From contig VXBM01000139.1 in the NCBI GenBank assembly GCA_013400155.1, positions 684,711 through 748,710 of the forward strand: a stretch of 64,000 nucleotides of DNA. The letters are read 5' to 3'. Under the pieces are notes generated by a model that was given only the letters and a program-made list of their open reading frames with translations, searched no databases and was not told the DNA's origin. The DNA comes from Helopsaltes ochotensis (lineage: Eukaryota; Chordata; Aves; Passeriformes; Locustellidae). Positions 54,501-61,190 of the stretch are shown piece by piece; position 1 is the first letter of the stretch, and each line of letters opens with the position of its first letter. The position numbers were made by a program, and so were the translations under genes.

Positions 54501-57500
54501 ATTGTCATCTTTAGCAAGATAAATTTGTCTAAAGTAAAGGAATCTGCTATTTTAAAGTACAATGCAATGTATAATGAAATTATGTGCTTTAGCATGTGGC
54601 ACAGCTACTCTCACTAAATACTCAGAGGTGATGAGGCAGAAGCAGTCCAATACTTATTTAGGTGACTATGGGTGGTTTATACACCCATGTTGAGATGGGG
54701 TGAAGCTGTCTTAGCACCCGAGTGATATTCTAACAGCTATGGTGTCTGCACATACAGAAGGAACAATACAAGGGGAATGAGATCTACAAATGTTTTAAAT
54801 GAAGCAGGAATCAAAATATATAACTGTGTTAAAAAATATCTGAAAGATTTGGTAAATTTAGTTTCTTGAATAAAGCTGGGTTTTTTGGCTGATTAGATGT
54901 GAGTTTCACGAAACATAAGTAATTAGAAATGAAAAATATGTTCAGAAATTTGTAGTTTTAGATGACCCGATGCAGAAAAGTGTGGACAGATTGTGGACAA
55001 ACTGTGCATTCAAAAAAATGAAAGAAGTTTTGGGGTTTTTTTAACTCTTAAATGACTGTAGAAAGCTACTAAAAATAGAGAATCCTAAATAACCAGAAAT
55101 ATGCTAATTGATGAATGTTATGTGTAGATTTTTGCAGCAGTTTATTTATGTATTTATTTCTCTTCGAAACAGACAACTGCAAAACTTTTAGATGGTTCAC
55201 ACCAACAACATGGATTTCTTTCTCTCACTTATACCAAAGCTGTGACAAAAAATGTCCGGCACAAACTGATATCAAGAAATGAACGAAGAACGTTCCATAA
55301 GCTGTCAGAAGGTCACACTGATGGTTCTCCTCATTTTCTCCATGAGATCCTTCTCTCTGCTCAGGCCTTTGATGTGGTCCTTTGTTTTCCTTTGCTAAAT
55401 GCAATTGCAAGCATTTTTCAAGCCAGGTTGCCAAGGAGTCAAAAGGAGAAAAGGAAGTCACCGGGCCAGCCAACGAGGACTCATGCTTTGACTTCCCGCA
55501 ACTTGCCTCTGATTTACATCAACACGGGCGTAATAAGAGTCTTCTTTCCCAAAAATGAGGAAGATCATCATATTGCAGACGGTACGGTATTTTATATTAG
55601 AGGGTTTTTTGCTGTTCAGTATTGTAGACAAATACTTCTAGTTAAATCACTGACCGTTGCTTCAGTTTTAAAGGTCTGAGTTGGGAACCATCTAACATTC
55701 ATGCTACTTCTCTACACATTTGATCAAAATTTCCTTTACTATTTATTTGATCCTTGCTTTGGTATCTATAGAGTTTGCATTTAAAATGTGATTATAAAGA
55801 ATGGTTAAAAACTGTGGAAAGAGAACTGAACCCAATTCTGCAGTAGTGATTCTATGTCAGCTTTCATTACACCGGTATCAGTGCAGTGTTCCATAGACAC
55901 TTGTCCCAGCAGTGGAGTGTAAGCAGGGAGCCTGAGCTCTTGTGGACATTGACACCTGGAAAACCATGTGTTAGTAAAGCAAGTAGATAGTTTAGTTGGT
56001 AAAATATTATTGAAGTGTACCTTAAGGATGATGCCCAAGAGATGATGCAGTTTAGCATTTTAGTTGAAGCTATTCCAGCTCTCATGTGCAAAAGGCTTTC
56101 AGGTATTCACAGAGTTTGGGTAGTGTAAAATGTTCATAAATTGCTATTTGATCAATGGATAATACTTGTTCTGTAAGATACTGTTTTATCTTTTTATGTA
56201 AAAATATATTTCCATCCCTATTACAATCTTTACATATAAATAGAGATGCTGTTAAAATTAGACCATGTAACAGCCAATGGGAGTACATTCACTTCTCACA
56301 ATTCTAAAGATAAAAAAAAAGTAGTGTTTTACTAATATCATGATACATTTACATAACTTCTGTAGGTATGGAACATTTTTTTTACCATTATGTACAACAC
56401 ACAATATAATCCTAAGAGTATAGTCTTTAGATTTTTCTCATAACCTAACTGCAAGAAGTGCAAGCAGTGAGAATTTACATAGATCATTTTTTTGCCAGCA
56501 TCCTCTACAATTTTCCAACTGGGATTGCTGAAAACACAGGAAGATAAAATTAGACTGGCTGTCTTGGCAAGAAAGAATTATGATTCTACTTGGAAAGGAG
56601 TTCTAGGGCACGCTGTCAAGGAAATCTTTTGTAAAAGTATGTTTTTGTAGCTCTGTAGCTGTATACTTCATTAAAAAGAAATTATAATAAATACTTCATC
56701 TTTTTGCTGTTTCTTGCTTAAGAATGCCTGCGAGGAACAAAATTGCCATGGTTAAGCAGTCAGTGTAGTAAGAAAAACTGTATGCTTTTAAAGCAAAATG
56801 CTAAAGAATATCCTAATTAATAAGAAAGCCAGCTACACTGGAAAACTCTGAAATAGCATCACTATGAATACTGGTAATGTTCTTTCTTCATTTCTTCTTT
56901 CACTCCAGATTTTCCCAAAGTCTCATTTGTTTATGAACCTGAAATGAATTGCTTCTCTCTTCATCTCCTTATTGTCATCAAGAACAATAGAAGTTAGAAA
57001 CAATAAGGAGCAAGAGTTGAATAAGACCTACATCTCTGTTGTGTTAGGTCAGAAGAGTGTTGTATCTTCTGGAGATAACCTCCATAAGATCCTCATTCAT
57101 CATTTATAGACTAGGAGAGATTTTCAATCCAATAAGACTTTTGTGTTCTAATTTGTGATCACTACAGTAAAAGCAGAAAAATTATTTTAGTTTCTCTTCT
57201 CCTCAGTTCTCTGCTGTGCATACTGATAGCTACAAAAACTATCCTCCTCCCAAACTCCACAAGTAATTGTGACTTTACATGTATAGTTTTAAAAAAAAAA
57301 AAGGCAAATTGTTTACTTGCAACTTCCACAATTAACTGGTATTGTGGTAGACAAACACTGCAATAATCAAAATCACGTTTCTTCTTCTAAGGAATTTGTA
57401 TACATGCATGCATGATTACACCCACACAATTTTATATTATTTTAGTTTCTTGGGTTTTGCAGCAGCACCAATTAATATTTCTTTTTGTGGTATATTTGAG

Positions 57501-60500
57501 GGCAGCAGTCTATCCTTGGCAATAAGCAATGCTGCTTTCTCTGGGTTTGATTTGTTAATTCATCAGGTGGTGTTTCCAGCTTTGGCCAACAGCCTACATT
57601 TACTCAGTGATGAAGTAAAGGTAACTAAATATATGAAAGCAATATATGATAAGTAGGAACAAGAATTACTGCATAGCAGAAGACTATAAGTAAAAATTTT
57701 AAATTGCAAAAAACTGATAAGAACTTGTAAGGATAGAAAAAATCCCTATCTGGCTGGCTTGAGGACAATAGCAACTCTTTTTTATATGTACTAAGAGCAA
57801 AATACCAGGAATCACTATAAAGGACATGACAAATTTGATGATAGTGAAAAAGAAAAGGCAGCACACTGAATAAATGTATGTCCTGCATTTGTAGAAGTGA
57901 TATATTCTTGTCACATGAGCATGACTCTCTACTTTGAAGTCTGTCATAACATATGGTCTGTAACATCCTCCTCACTTAGTATTAAAGTTTCAAATCAGTC
58001 AGGCTGAGTAAGTTGTGCTCAGGGATCTTAGTCTTCTGAGGCTAATTTTTAACACACCTTGGAAGAACAGATTTTAGACAGCTGAAGGTTTATCTAGGAA
58101 AAATGAAAAGTGTAATGTTCAAATAAAATTAAGACAGGTAGTTTTATTGTTCTCCCTCTGAGAACATAAAGAAAAAATATCACAGGATTCAGTTACTAAA
58201 AAAATACATATTTGTTACATGATAATAAATAGGGTTTTATGGAAAATTGGACTTTAAAAAACCATCTGATTTCCGTTCTTCATTGTGGTTTCAATTCTTA
58301 GTTTATAAAATGTTTACAAAGATTTGATATGCTTAGACTTTTCTAGGGAGTTTGACACTTTGTCTCGTGGTATTTAATTTAAATACGTCCCCATACTGTC
58401 TCTGTGGAAATGTTAAATGAATTTAAAATGGCTAACCAGGAATCTAAAAAAAAAAAAATCCCACAAAAACTCATCAATTGGGAATAATAAATGAAATTGG
58501 TGTTTAATAGTCTGAAAGAAAATATAAAACCGTTGTTGCTATCATCAGCAAATGTTGCAAAGAATTTCCTGAGGCCGTGCATCTGGGTTACTGTTCTTAC
58601 ATTACTGCTTGTAGAAAATATAGTAAATCCTCTAAAGCTAAAGTTATAAATCAAGGAAACGGTTTACACAGACTGGGTCTTCAGGACTGGAGAGACTATC
58701 CTGGGAAACAGTGGCTGAAACAGCTTGAGGGTCACAGAGGACTGAAGAAAAAGAAATAAGGGGGGTAGCTGTACTTCTGCATATGGCAGATGCTGGAATA
58801 TCATGTCCAATTTGCTTTCTGTTGTAAAACTGGGCATTGATAAAAGTAGAGAGGGTGCTGAAAAGTATCAAAAATGTTAAGTGCTAGACGAGGAGGCTTA
58901 AAAGGAAGGATTAAAAGAGCATTATGTACTTAACTCAGCAAAAAGATGACTGAGATGACTGGATAAAACCAAATGAGATTGTGAACACTTGAAGTCTATA
59001 ATATTTTCCTAGATTGTACTTACATTGTAAGTATAAAGTAACATATGTACAGTATTCTATTGTAAGTATACTTAAATTTTAAGTATGTTTTTAAAATGTA
59101 GCATAGATGTTTTTCCCCTTAAATTTTTTAATATCTGCAATGACTGTGATTGTTTACTACATTATTCCCAGATTTTGAAAAGCATGGGTTAATGAACAGA
59201 AATATGAATTCATCATATGAATACATATGACTCTTTAGAAACCAAACCAGCTAATTATATTAATGTCTGTGATTCTTTCTTTTTTAAAATTGGCTTATTT
59301 ATTGACCTACAGTAAACTGTACTCAAAAGGCCCAAGCCCAGCCTTGAAAACAACTCCTAAAATACTTACACAGTAGAAACTCTTATGCGTAGTCCTGTGT
59401 TTATTTTGCTTTGCAAAGTGTCAGAGACAAATTAAAATTCTTAGCCCAAGATATATTTTATTAAGAACCACTTCCCAAGAATAAGGCATCTGCCACCTAA
59501 TTAAGTTGCAGTTATAGTCAGATATATATTTAATACCATCAATCCATTTTCTTACGTGAGCATTGGAAAGCAGATACCCAAGACCTAAGTGTACAGTGGC
59601 AATATTCTAGTACTTAGTACAGCGCCTTACTAACTTTTGAAAATACGAGTTCAGATTTAGTCAGAAAATGGAGTTTTTCATCAGCTTAACTCTTGTATCT
59701 TATTTCTAGCAACCAAACCATCTGTAAATAGTTTTGTTTTTTCTTTGGGGGGGAGGGGGGCTAAAGGATTTATCTTTACTTTGTAAGTGCATGAGTTTCT
59801 TTTAAATGGATCGCTTGTGTGCTAATACACTTGTGTATCATAACTTGTGTTCCCACTTTGGCACATAGTTACTGGGGTATTCCCTACAATAATTTGAAAA
59901 TATCATATTAGAATTTCTATGATTTCTTAGATCTGTTCAGACATATACAGGTCTTTATATGTATTTAGTGGGAAAGCATGATATCTTTTTCACCACAACA
60001 TTACTGGGTCTAAAGAAACCATTTTTTTAAACTTATAGATTTTGCTGGTTGTTAACTACACCAAGCATTTCACACTTTGGTAAAATATTTAAACCATCTT
60101 CTACTGCAGTCTTGTTTTCAAAACTCATATATGAGAGTCTTGCAGAACTTCCTTGGATGCGGGAGCAGGTGTGATGTCCTTCCATCCTTGTTACATTTCA
60201 CACAAGTGTTGCAGTGAACCATTTCCCTTCAGATGATGAACTCTTTGAACTCGCATCACATGTGCTCCCGAGTTTCCTAGTTAATATGGACTCTTGTGAG
60301 CACAACCTTATCCAAGTGCTTTGTCTGTGCCTGCTGACACAGTTAGCTTTCTACAAAAAATATGGTGCTATTTTATTTCTGGGCAGAACTTTGGTTTTCT
60401 GTCTAATATGACCACTACTTTTAAAACTAAGAAATTTCACATGTGGCTGAAATTTGAAAGTTATGGAGATAAGTGGAAAGCAGAGAGTTTTCTCCTTGGA

Positions 60501-61190
60501 ATAATTTTGTTATTGATGTGAAATTTACTGTCCAGTATAACATCTTGTTCTTTGTATATGTGTCAGATTTCAGATTCTCTTGTTTCAGTCCTTGTGTTTG
60601 AACTTTTCATGTGTGTTGCAGCTGATTCCAAATGCTACCAGGATGGTTATACTGTGACATCCTGTAATGTTTTACATCTAAAGATACAGGCCCATAATAA
60701 AAAGGGTGCACAATTCAGAGTGGTTTACATGCTGATATTTCAGCAAATAGTTATTGGAGAAACAAACAGATCACAAAGAATCTTTGATAACATGTCTGAA
60801 ATCATTTTGGAATAAAACTCCCCACAAAAAATGTCAGCGAGAATGAGAAGTCACAGACCAGGATTCAGTGGTGTGATTAAACTCTGGGGAAATGAAATTA
60901 TAATAGTTTTGTCTTTATGTATCACAGCAGGGCTATTGATTTTATGTTGCCCCTGTGCAAAATTGAATCCTTAGCAAATAATCTTATGTACATTTTTTAA
61001 AGAAATGGCTTTTCAGTGTTCCTGCTATGTGCATTTGACTTTTAATCAAAAACGTATTTTCTCTTCTCCTAACTATAGCTAATCCATCAATTAAAGAAGA
61101 CACTTTGGTTCTCAAGATTGGATCGGTCTCTATGGCTCCTCAGGCTGACAACCCTCTTAGCAGAGCTGTGCTCAGAAAAGACATTTATCA
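390..61190 (+). CDS. VPS13B: VPS13B (COH1), partial: eleven-exon spliced middle part of the gene
   Basis: Spliced partial CDS: join of 390-499, 6997-7144, 20639-20766, 29227-29461, 38607-38827, 42477-42689, 49422-49593, 50614-50728, then either 53318-53459 or 52719-52785, then 55173-55581 and 61079-61190. All junctions are GT-AG, phases agree at every join and no stop occurs. Peptides such as YTWLVYQPQKR, SPEERMKEFIGIVWNAVK, EPMGCTSTLAVTSQK, SELEDLSAS and NERRTFHKLSEG match human VPS13B as I remember it. VPS13B is a peripheral Golgi-associated protein of the VPS13 / bridge-like lipid-transfer family, acting in Golgi integrity and vesicle traffic; loss causes Cohen syndrome in people. The segment falls in the middle of the rod, which in this family forms the lipid-conducting beta-sheet groove. 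The N-terminal chorein domain and the C-terminal region are outside the window. Identity is very secure; exact orthologue residue numbers are estimates. Confidence 0.97.
4745..5395 (-). pseudogene. Possible decayed antisense retropseudogene, source unidentified
   Basis: Read on the minus strand this stretch has a coding-like texture unlike the surrounding intron, with conceptual peptides such as ILPKEAVSISEPLKKWIS and DNETAVLSLLTEIKPDVAAD (about 5040-5260). Frames change and stops interrupt them. No poly-A tail or target-site duplication is clear. I do not recognise the parent gene. It could also be chance in a purine/pyrimidine-skewed stretch. Confidence 0.3.
5815..6085. other. Candidate conserved noncoding element
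   Basis: The stretch keeps at least seven CpGs in an otherwise CpG-poor AT-rich intron and contains several ATTA/TAAT homeodomain-like cores. The 83-codon plus-strand ORF in it shows no recognised protein. Conservation cannot be judged from one sequence. Confidence 0.2.
6997..7144 (+). CDS. VPS13B: VPS13B coding exon with tandem (NAGNAG) acceptor, about exon 21
   Basis: The acceptor is tttttcag|cag|tct, so splicing can begin at 6997 or 7000 with the frame unchanged and one Gln gained or lost. The donor is acag|gtatat (gt at 7145), leaving phase 1. It encodes a hydrophilic, Ser-rich segment with RKKEDEASVGSAPLARQQSN and SEYASSPVKTKTIT, matching human VPS13B by recall. The composition suggests a flexible loop on the rod, which is an inference. 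Confidence 0.93.
7651..8742 (+). repeat. Tandem duplication, copy 1
   Basis: Begins tccacttaagagtct and ends in a poly-T run followed by an undetermined base (N at 8742). It matches the next 1.09 kb at a constant offset of 1,092 bases. By eye I found only about four substitutions, for example at 7666 (a versus g). Confidence 0.95.
8743..9834 (+). repeat. Tandem duplication, copy 2
   Basis: Second copy of 7651-8742, starting tccacttaagagtctg and ending in a longer poly-T. Left flank, junction and right flank all carry T-runs, so the breakpoints fall in poly-T. The N at the junction leaves open that this is an assembly artefact (false duplication of two haplotypes). Confidence 0.95.
10212..10816 (+). 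mobile_element. Solo LTR of a passerine-type endogenous retrovirus
   Basis: Starts tgtcatggtttaaaccc and ends aaaccagcaca, with the TG...CA termini of an LTR. Inner landmarks known from songbird LTRs are present: gggttgagat, cagtttaatag, ggtcacctgtcccagctc, gagaagcagaaaaagc, ctgctcagcaatag. The flanking 5-mers cctgt (10207-10211) and cttgt (10817-10821) differ at one base and may be a decayed target-site duplication. No internal retroviral genes adjoin it. The ORFs at 10351-10566 and 10542-10769 are LTR sequence, not genes. Confidence 0.82.
14045..14069. repeat. Short perfect inverted repeat (10-bp stem)
   Basis: TGAAGGAATT at 14045-14054 pairs with AATTCCTTCA at 14060-14069 across a 5-base loop. 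Confidence 0.8.
14967..15061 (+). other. Possible unannotated exon inside a VPS13B intron (would break the frame)
   Basis: A short open frame encodes a protein-like peptide containing GRIPHLSELIADPK and LTSWYKLHLEW. It is bounded on the left by acceptor-like AGs after ctgtgtatttttaaaag (14966) or gggcagag (14973), and on the right by a strong donor, atg|gtaagtga, at 15062. Joined from the exon ending at 7144 through the 14973 acceptor the frame opens, but joining on to the exon at 20639 creates TGA at the junction; the other acceptors give stops inside the exon. If the donor is not used, TAA follows directly after the Trp codon. It is not part of VPS13B as I remember it. It could be a poison or terminal exon, a fragment of another gene, or chance. 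Confidence 0.3.
17731..17757. repeat. T15A12 homopolymer palindrome
   Basis: Fifteen T followed directly by twelve A. It can form a hairpin or cruciform and is likely length-variable. ORFs crossing it encode poly-Phe/poly-Lys and are artefacts. Confidence 0.9.
20484..20508 (+). repeat. (ATT)n microsatellite
   Basis: About eight tandem ATT units, 131 bases upstream of the exon at 20639. Confidence 0.95.
20639..20766 (+). CDS. VPS13B: VPS13B coding exon, about exon 22
   Basis: Acceptor gcattag ends at 20638; donor cttcag|gtaaga is at 20767. Phase 1 in, phase 0 out. The first two bases complete a Glu codon with the g at 7144, giving ESRPLSLPVKTML, then SPEERMKEFIGIVWNAVK. This shows that the exon at 6997 joins directly to this one in the canonical message. 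Matches human VPS13B by recall. Confidence 0.96.
20767..29226 (+). other. VPS13B: VPS13B intron (8.5 kb)
   Basis: AT-rich, with a (TG)n microsatellite at 27501-27527 and a minus-strand frame at 28149-28391 that shares an 11-residue peptide with another intron (see findings). About 26490-27100 is somewhat GC-richer with unrecognised content. No interspersed repeat is confidently recognised. Confidence 0.75.
27489..27527 (+). repeat. (TA)n/(TG)n microsatellite
   Basis: A short TA tract runs into about 13 TG units. It is likely polymorphic and it produces the Val-Cys repeat in the chance ORF across it. Confidence 0.95.
29227..29461 (+). CDS. VPS13B: VPS13B coding exon, about exon 23
   Basis: Acceptor gttttttcag ends at 29226; donor gaag|gtaatg is at 29462. 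Phase 0 in, phase 1 out. It encodes 78 codons with LEVQSCCVFLPNDSLPSP, GDIPGTVRNWYHGQ, PGTLVVCLPQIKI and EPLQEIPFVV, one of the best conserved VPS13B blocks. The alternating hydrophobic pattern suits the beta-strand rod of VPS13 proteins (inference). The opposite-strand ORF over the same bases is only its shadow. Confidence 0.97.
29757..30077 (+). mobile_element. CR1 LINE 3' fragment, sense
   Basis: Degenerate CR1 tail with cattcttcacttggagagtg, a gggttcctcccaacttgaga block and the terminal microsatellite-like end attctatgattcaa at 30077. The 5' end is approximate and the copy is old. Confidence 0.8.
30675..31132 (+). mobile_element. Degenerate solo LTR related to the one at 10212
   Basis: Shares landmarks in the same order as 10212-10816: ccagccagca near the start, ggggttgaaa, ggtcagctgaccaagctgtc, ctcgtgcacccc, gtgagaagcagg, gcactgttcagcaataa, agcacaaatct and a tatcccag..aaagcag end. 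It is more diverged and lacks the first copy's clear termini. Flanking duplications are not evident. Confidence 0.72.
32199..32232. repeat. Perfect hairpin (14-bp stem, 6-base loop)
   Basis: Arm AAAATATATCAGTG (32199-32212) and its exact complement CACTGATATATTTT (32219-32232) flank the loop TGTGCT. Confidence 0.9.
32686..32995 (-). mobile_element. CR1 LINE 3' fragment, antisense
   Basis: Begins aatcacagaatcatag, the reverse complement of a CR1 3' terminus, followed by antisense tail blocks including ggtccaaacctgc, acaccctgctcg and cttctggagagg. The far end is approximate. Confidence 0.85.
33991..34188 (-). mobile_element. CR1 LINE fragment, antisense
   Basis: Contains gaccttaaagatcgtc, ccaatccccctgcca, ggaccaagttgctcagagcc and ttatatctaatctaagtctgcc, the standard antisense CR1 tail in order. 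It is truncated at both ends and its coordinates are approximate. Confidence 0.87.
37382..37666 (+). mobile_element. Internally deleted solo LTR, passerine ERVL-like
   Basis: The 5' part (tggcaaggttttggtag, agaagctttcctcatgtcc, ccggctccagatggac) and the 3' part (cccaagttgagtctcttctg, ccttttgttatattttct, gtccagctgagtaaggggag, ending cagcctagcaca) match the two ends of a long songbird ERVL LTR as I remember it. The middle is missing, with the join near 37505-37512. The flanking 5-mers gagat and gggat differ at one base, a possible target-site duplication. ORFs on both strands here are LTR sequence. Confidence 0.75.
38607..38827 (+). CDS. VPS13B: VPS13B coding exon, about exon 24
   Basis: Acceptor atcactag ends at 38606; donor ccccag|gttggt is at 38828, a weaker-than-consensus donor. 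The first two bases complete a Gly codon with 29461 (EEG|DAFPWT). It then encodes FSIYTLLG, LVEPMGCTSTLAVTSQKLL and RHSFVVCLHVDLESLEIKCS. Phase 0 out. A minus-strand ORF covering the start of the exon is a shadow. Confidence 0.96.
38828..42476 (+). other. VPS13B: VPS13B intron (3.6 kb)
   Basis: AT-rich intron. I see no recognisable repeat, RNA gene or coding sequence. Confidence 0.75.
42477..42689 (+). CDS. VPS13B: VPS13B coding exon with Ser/Thr/Pro-rich loop, about exon 25
   Basis: Acceptor ttttcctttag ends at 42476; donor acagag|gtattt is at 42690. Phase 0 in and out, 71 codons. It begins VQLLYELAEITSKVWNKIQR and continues into a Ser/Thr/Pro-rich stretch with TGPAPPSSPVKSS and PPDTSTYSPSADIGTTTE. 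The low-complexity half is likely a disordered loop and is where this bird copy differs most from human. Confidence 0.96.
42690..49421 (+). other. VPS13B: VPS13B intron (6.7 kb)
   Basis: Contains a short CA tract (44027-44046) and a G-rich run (about 46745-46765). GC-richer patches near 43000-43650, 45000-45350, 45960-46200 and 47400-48200 may be old repeats, but I could not name them. No ORF here has a recognisable product. Confidence 0.7.
44027..44046 (+). repeat. Imperfect (CA)n microsatellite
   Basis: About ten CA units with one CG interruption, followed by a C6 run. Confidence 0.85.
49422..49593 (+). CDS. VPS13B: VPS13B coding exon, about exon 26
   Basis: Acceptor ttgtttcatag ends at 49421; donor cacag|gtattc is at 49594. 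Phase 0 in, phase 1 out. It encodes GDSLQGGDDSPFSDSITLEQ, then SGRVSLWMQWMLPKITVKL and FAPDPRNNGT. The first part continues the acidic/Ser-rich loop and the second returns to strand-like sequence. Confidence 0.96.
49594..50613 (+). other. VPS13B: VPS13B intron (1.0 kb)
   Basis: AT-rich intron with no recognisable feature. Confidence 0.75.
50614..50728 (+). CDS. VPS13B: VPS13B coding exon upstream of the alternative pair, about exon 27
   Basis: Acceptor gactattgcag ends at 50613; donor aaacag|gtaatt is at 50729. Phase 1 in, phase 2 out. It encodes EVCIVSELEDLSASVDMQDV and KCKIESFNIDHYRN, ending with AG as the first two bases of a split codon. That codon becomes Ser (AG|C) with the exon at 53318 or Arg (AG|G) with the exon at 52719. 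This is the common donor for the mutually exclusive pair. Confidence 0.96.
50729..52718 (+). other. VPS13B: VPS13B intron upstream of the short alternative exon
   Basis: About 2.0 kb, carrying the CR1 insertion at 51872-52501 that ends 217 bases before the short exon. Otherwise AT-rich. When the long exon is used, this intron, the short exon and the next intron are removed together (50729-53317). Confidence 0.8.
51872..52501 (+). mobile_element. CR1 LINE 3' fragment, sense, well preserved
   Basis: Covers the end of CR1 ORF2 and its 3' untranslated tail. The frame at 51802-52059 reads LEQPHLEYCVKFWAPQYKK, a typical CR1 reverse-transcriptase C-terminal motif. The tail carries ctattctccctggagaagag, gggcactggaacagctcccc and ttccaacccaagatactctgtgattctgtg at 52500. 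It is 5'-truncated as usual for CR1. The 180-codon minus-strand ORF over it is a shadow. Confidence 0.93.
52719..52785 (+). CDS. VPS13B: VPS13B alternative exon, short form (28/28b pair)
   Basis: Acceptor ctgtcttccag ends at 52718; donor ttttg|gtgaga is at 52786. Length is 67 bases: one base completing Arg, then 22 codons encoding PGGDWQSGHFEGIFLQCRKK plus Leu-Leu, ending in phase 0. It resembles the short alternative of the human VPS13B exon 28/28b pair as I recall it. It is 75 bases shorter than the long alternative, which equals the 25-residue difference between the two full-length human isoforms. It is too short for ordinary ORF calling. I do not assign the label 28 or 28b. Confidence 0.85.
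52786..53317 (+). other. VPS13B: Intron between the two mutually exclusive exons
   Basis: 532 bases ending in a very long pyrimidine-rich stretch before the long exon. It is long enough that steric exclusion of splicing seems unlikely, so the frame logic and any regulators matter more. No repeat is seen. Confidence 0.75.
53318..53459 (+). CDS. VPS13B: VPS13B alternative exon, long form (28/28b pair)
   Basis: A long pyrimidine tract (about 53248-53300) leads to acceptor cctcaag at 53317; donor ccctct|gtaaga is at 53460. Length is 142 bases: one base completing Ser, then 47 codons including LGEDSWSLGQYGGVFLSC, DKLNRRTLLVRPISKQDP and SGFFPS, ending in phase 0. It matches the long human alternative by recall. 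The N-terminal half is similar to the short exon (xGxDxW..G.(Y/F)xG(V/I)FLxC). Confidence 0.93.
53460..55172 (+). other. VPS13B: VPS13B intron (1.7 kb)
   Basis: AT-rich intron with an A-rich run near 53509-53530. No other feature is recognised. Confidence 0.75.
55173..55581 (+). CDS. VPS13B: VPS13B coding exon, largest in window, about exon 29
   Basis: Acceptor cttcgaaacag ends at 55172 with a modest pyrimidine tract; donor gacg|gtacgg is at 55582. Phase 0 in, phase 1 out, 136 codons. Peptides include LLDGSHQQHGFLSLTYTKAV, RNERRTFHKLSEG, SPHFLHEILLSAQAFDVV, FPLLNAIASIFQA, a basic patch KEKRKSPGQPTR and NLPLIYINTGVIRVFFPK. The open frame runs on past the donor to 55679, but that tail is intronic. 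Confidence 0.97.
55582..61078 (+). other. VPS13B: VPS13B intron (5.5 kb)
   Basis: Mostly AT-rich. It holds a diverged CR1 relic (about 58780-58970), AAGTA inverted repeats near 59010-59095, a G-rich run (59746-59760) and a minus-strand frame at 57625-57975 noted in findings. Confidence 0.75.
58780..58970 (+). mobile_element. Ancient diverged CR1 relic, sense
   Basis: The order of words (tgctggaatatcatgtcc, gagagggtgctgaaaag, gacgaggaggctt, aaaagatgactgagatgac) follows the CR1 ORF2 C-terminal region and adjoining tail, at much lower identity than the copy at 51872. Limits are approximate. Confidence 0.45.
61079..61190 (+). CDS. VPS13B: VPS13B coding exon, last in window, about exon 30
   Basis: Acceptor ctcctaactatag ends at 61078; donor tatca|gtaagt is at 61191, near consensus. 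Phase 1 in (G|CT gives Ala), phase 2 out. It encodes NPSIKEDTLVLKIGSVSMAP and QADNPLSRAVLRKDIY, matching human VPS13B by recall. The exon contains no start codon suited to standard ORF detection, so it is easily missed. The following exon is not found in the remaining 2.8 kb. Confidence 0.95.

Noticed and set aside
55582..55679. In-frame continuation of the exon at 55173
   Set aside because: A donor at 55582 joins in phase to 61079 and restores the known protein. The extension is intron.
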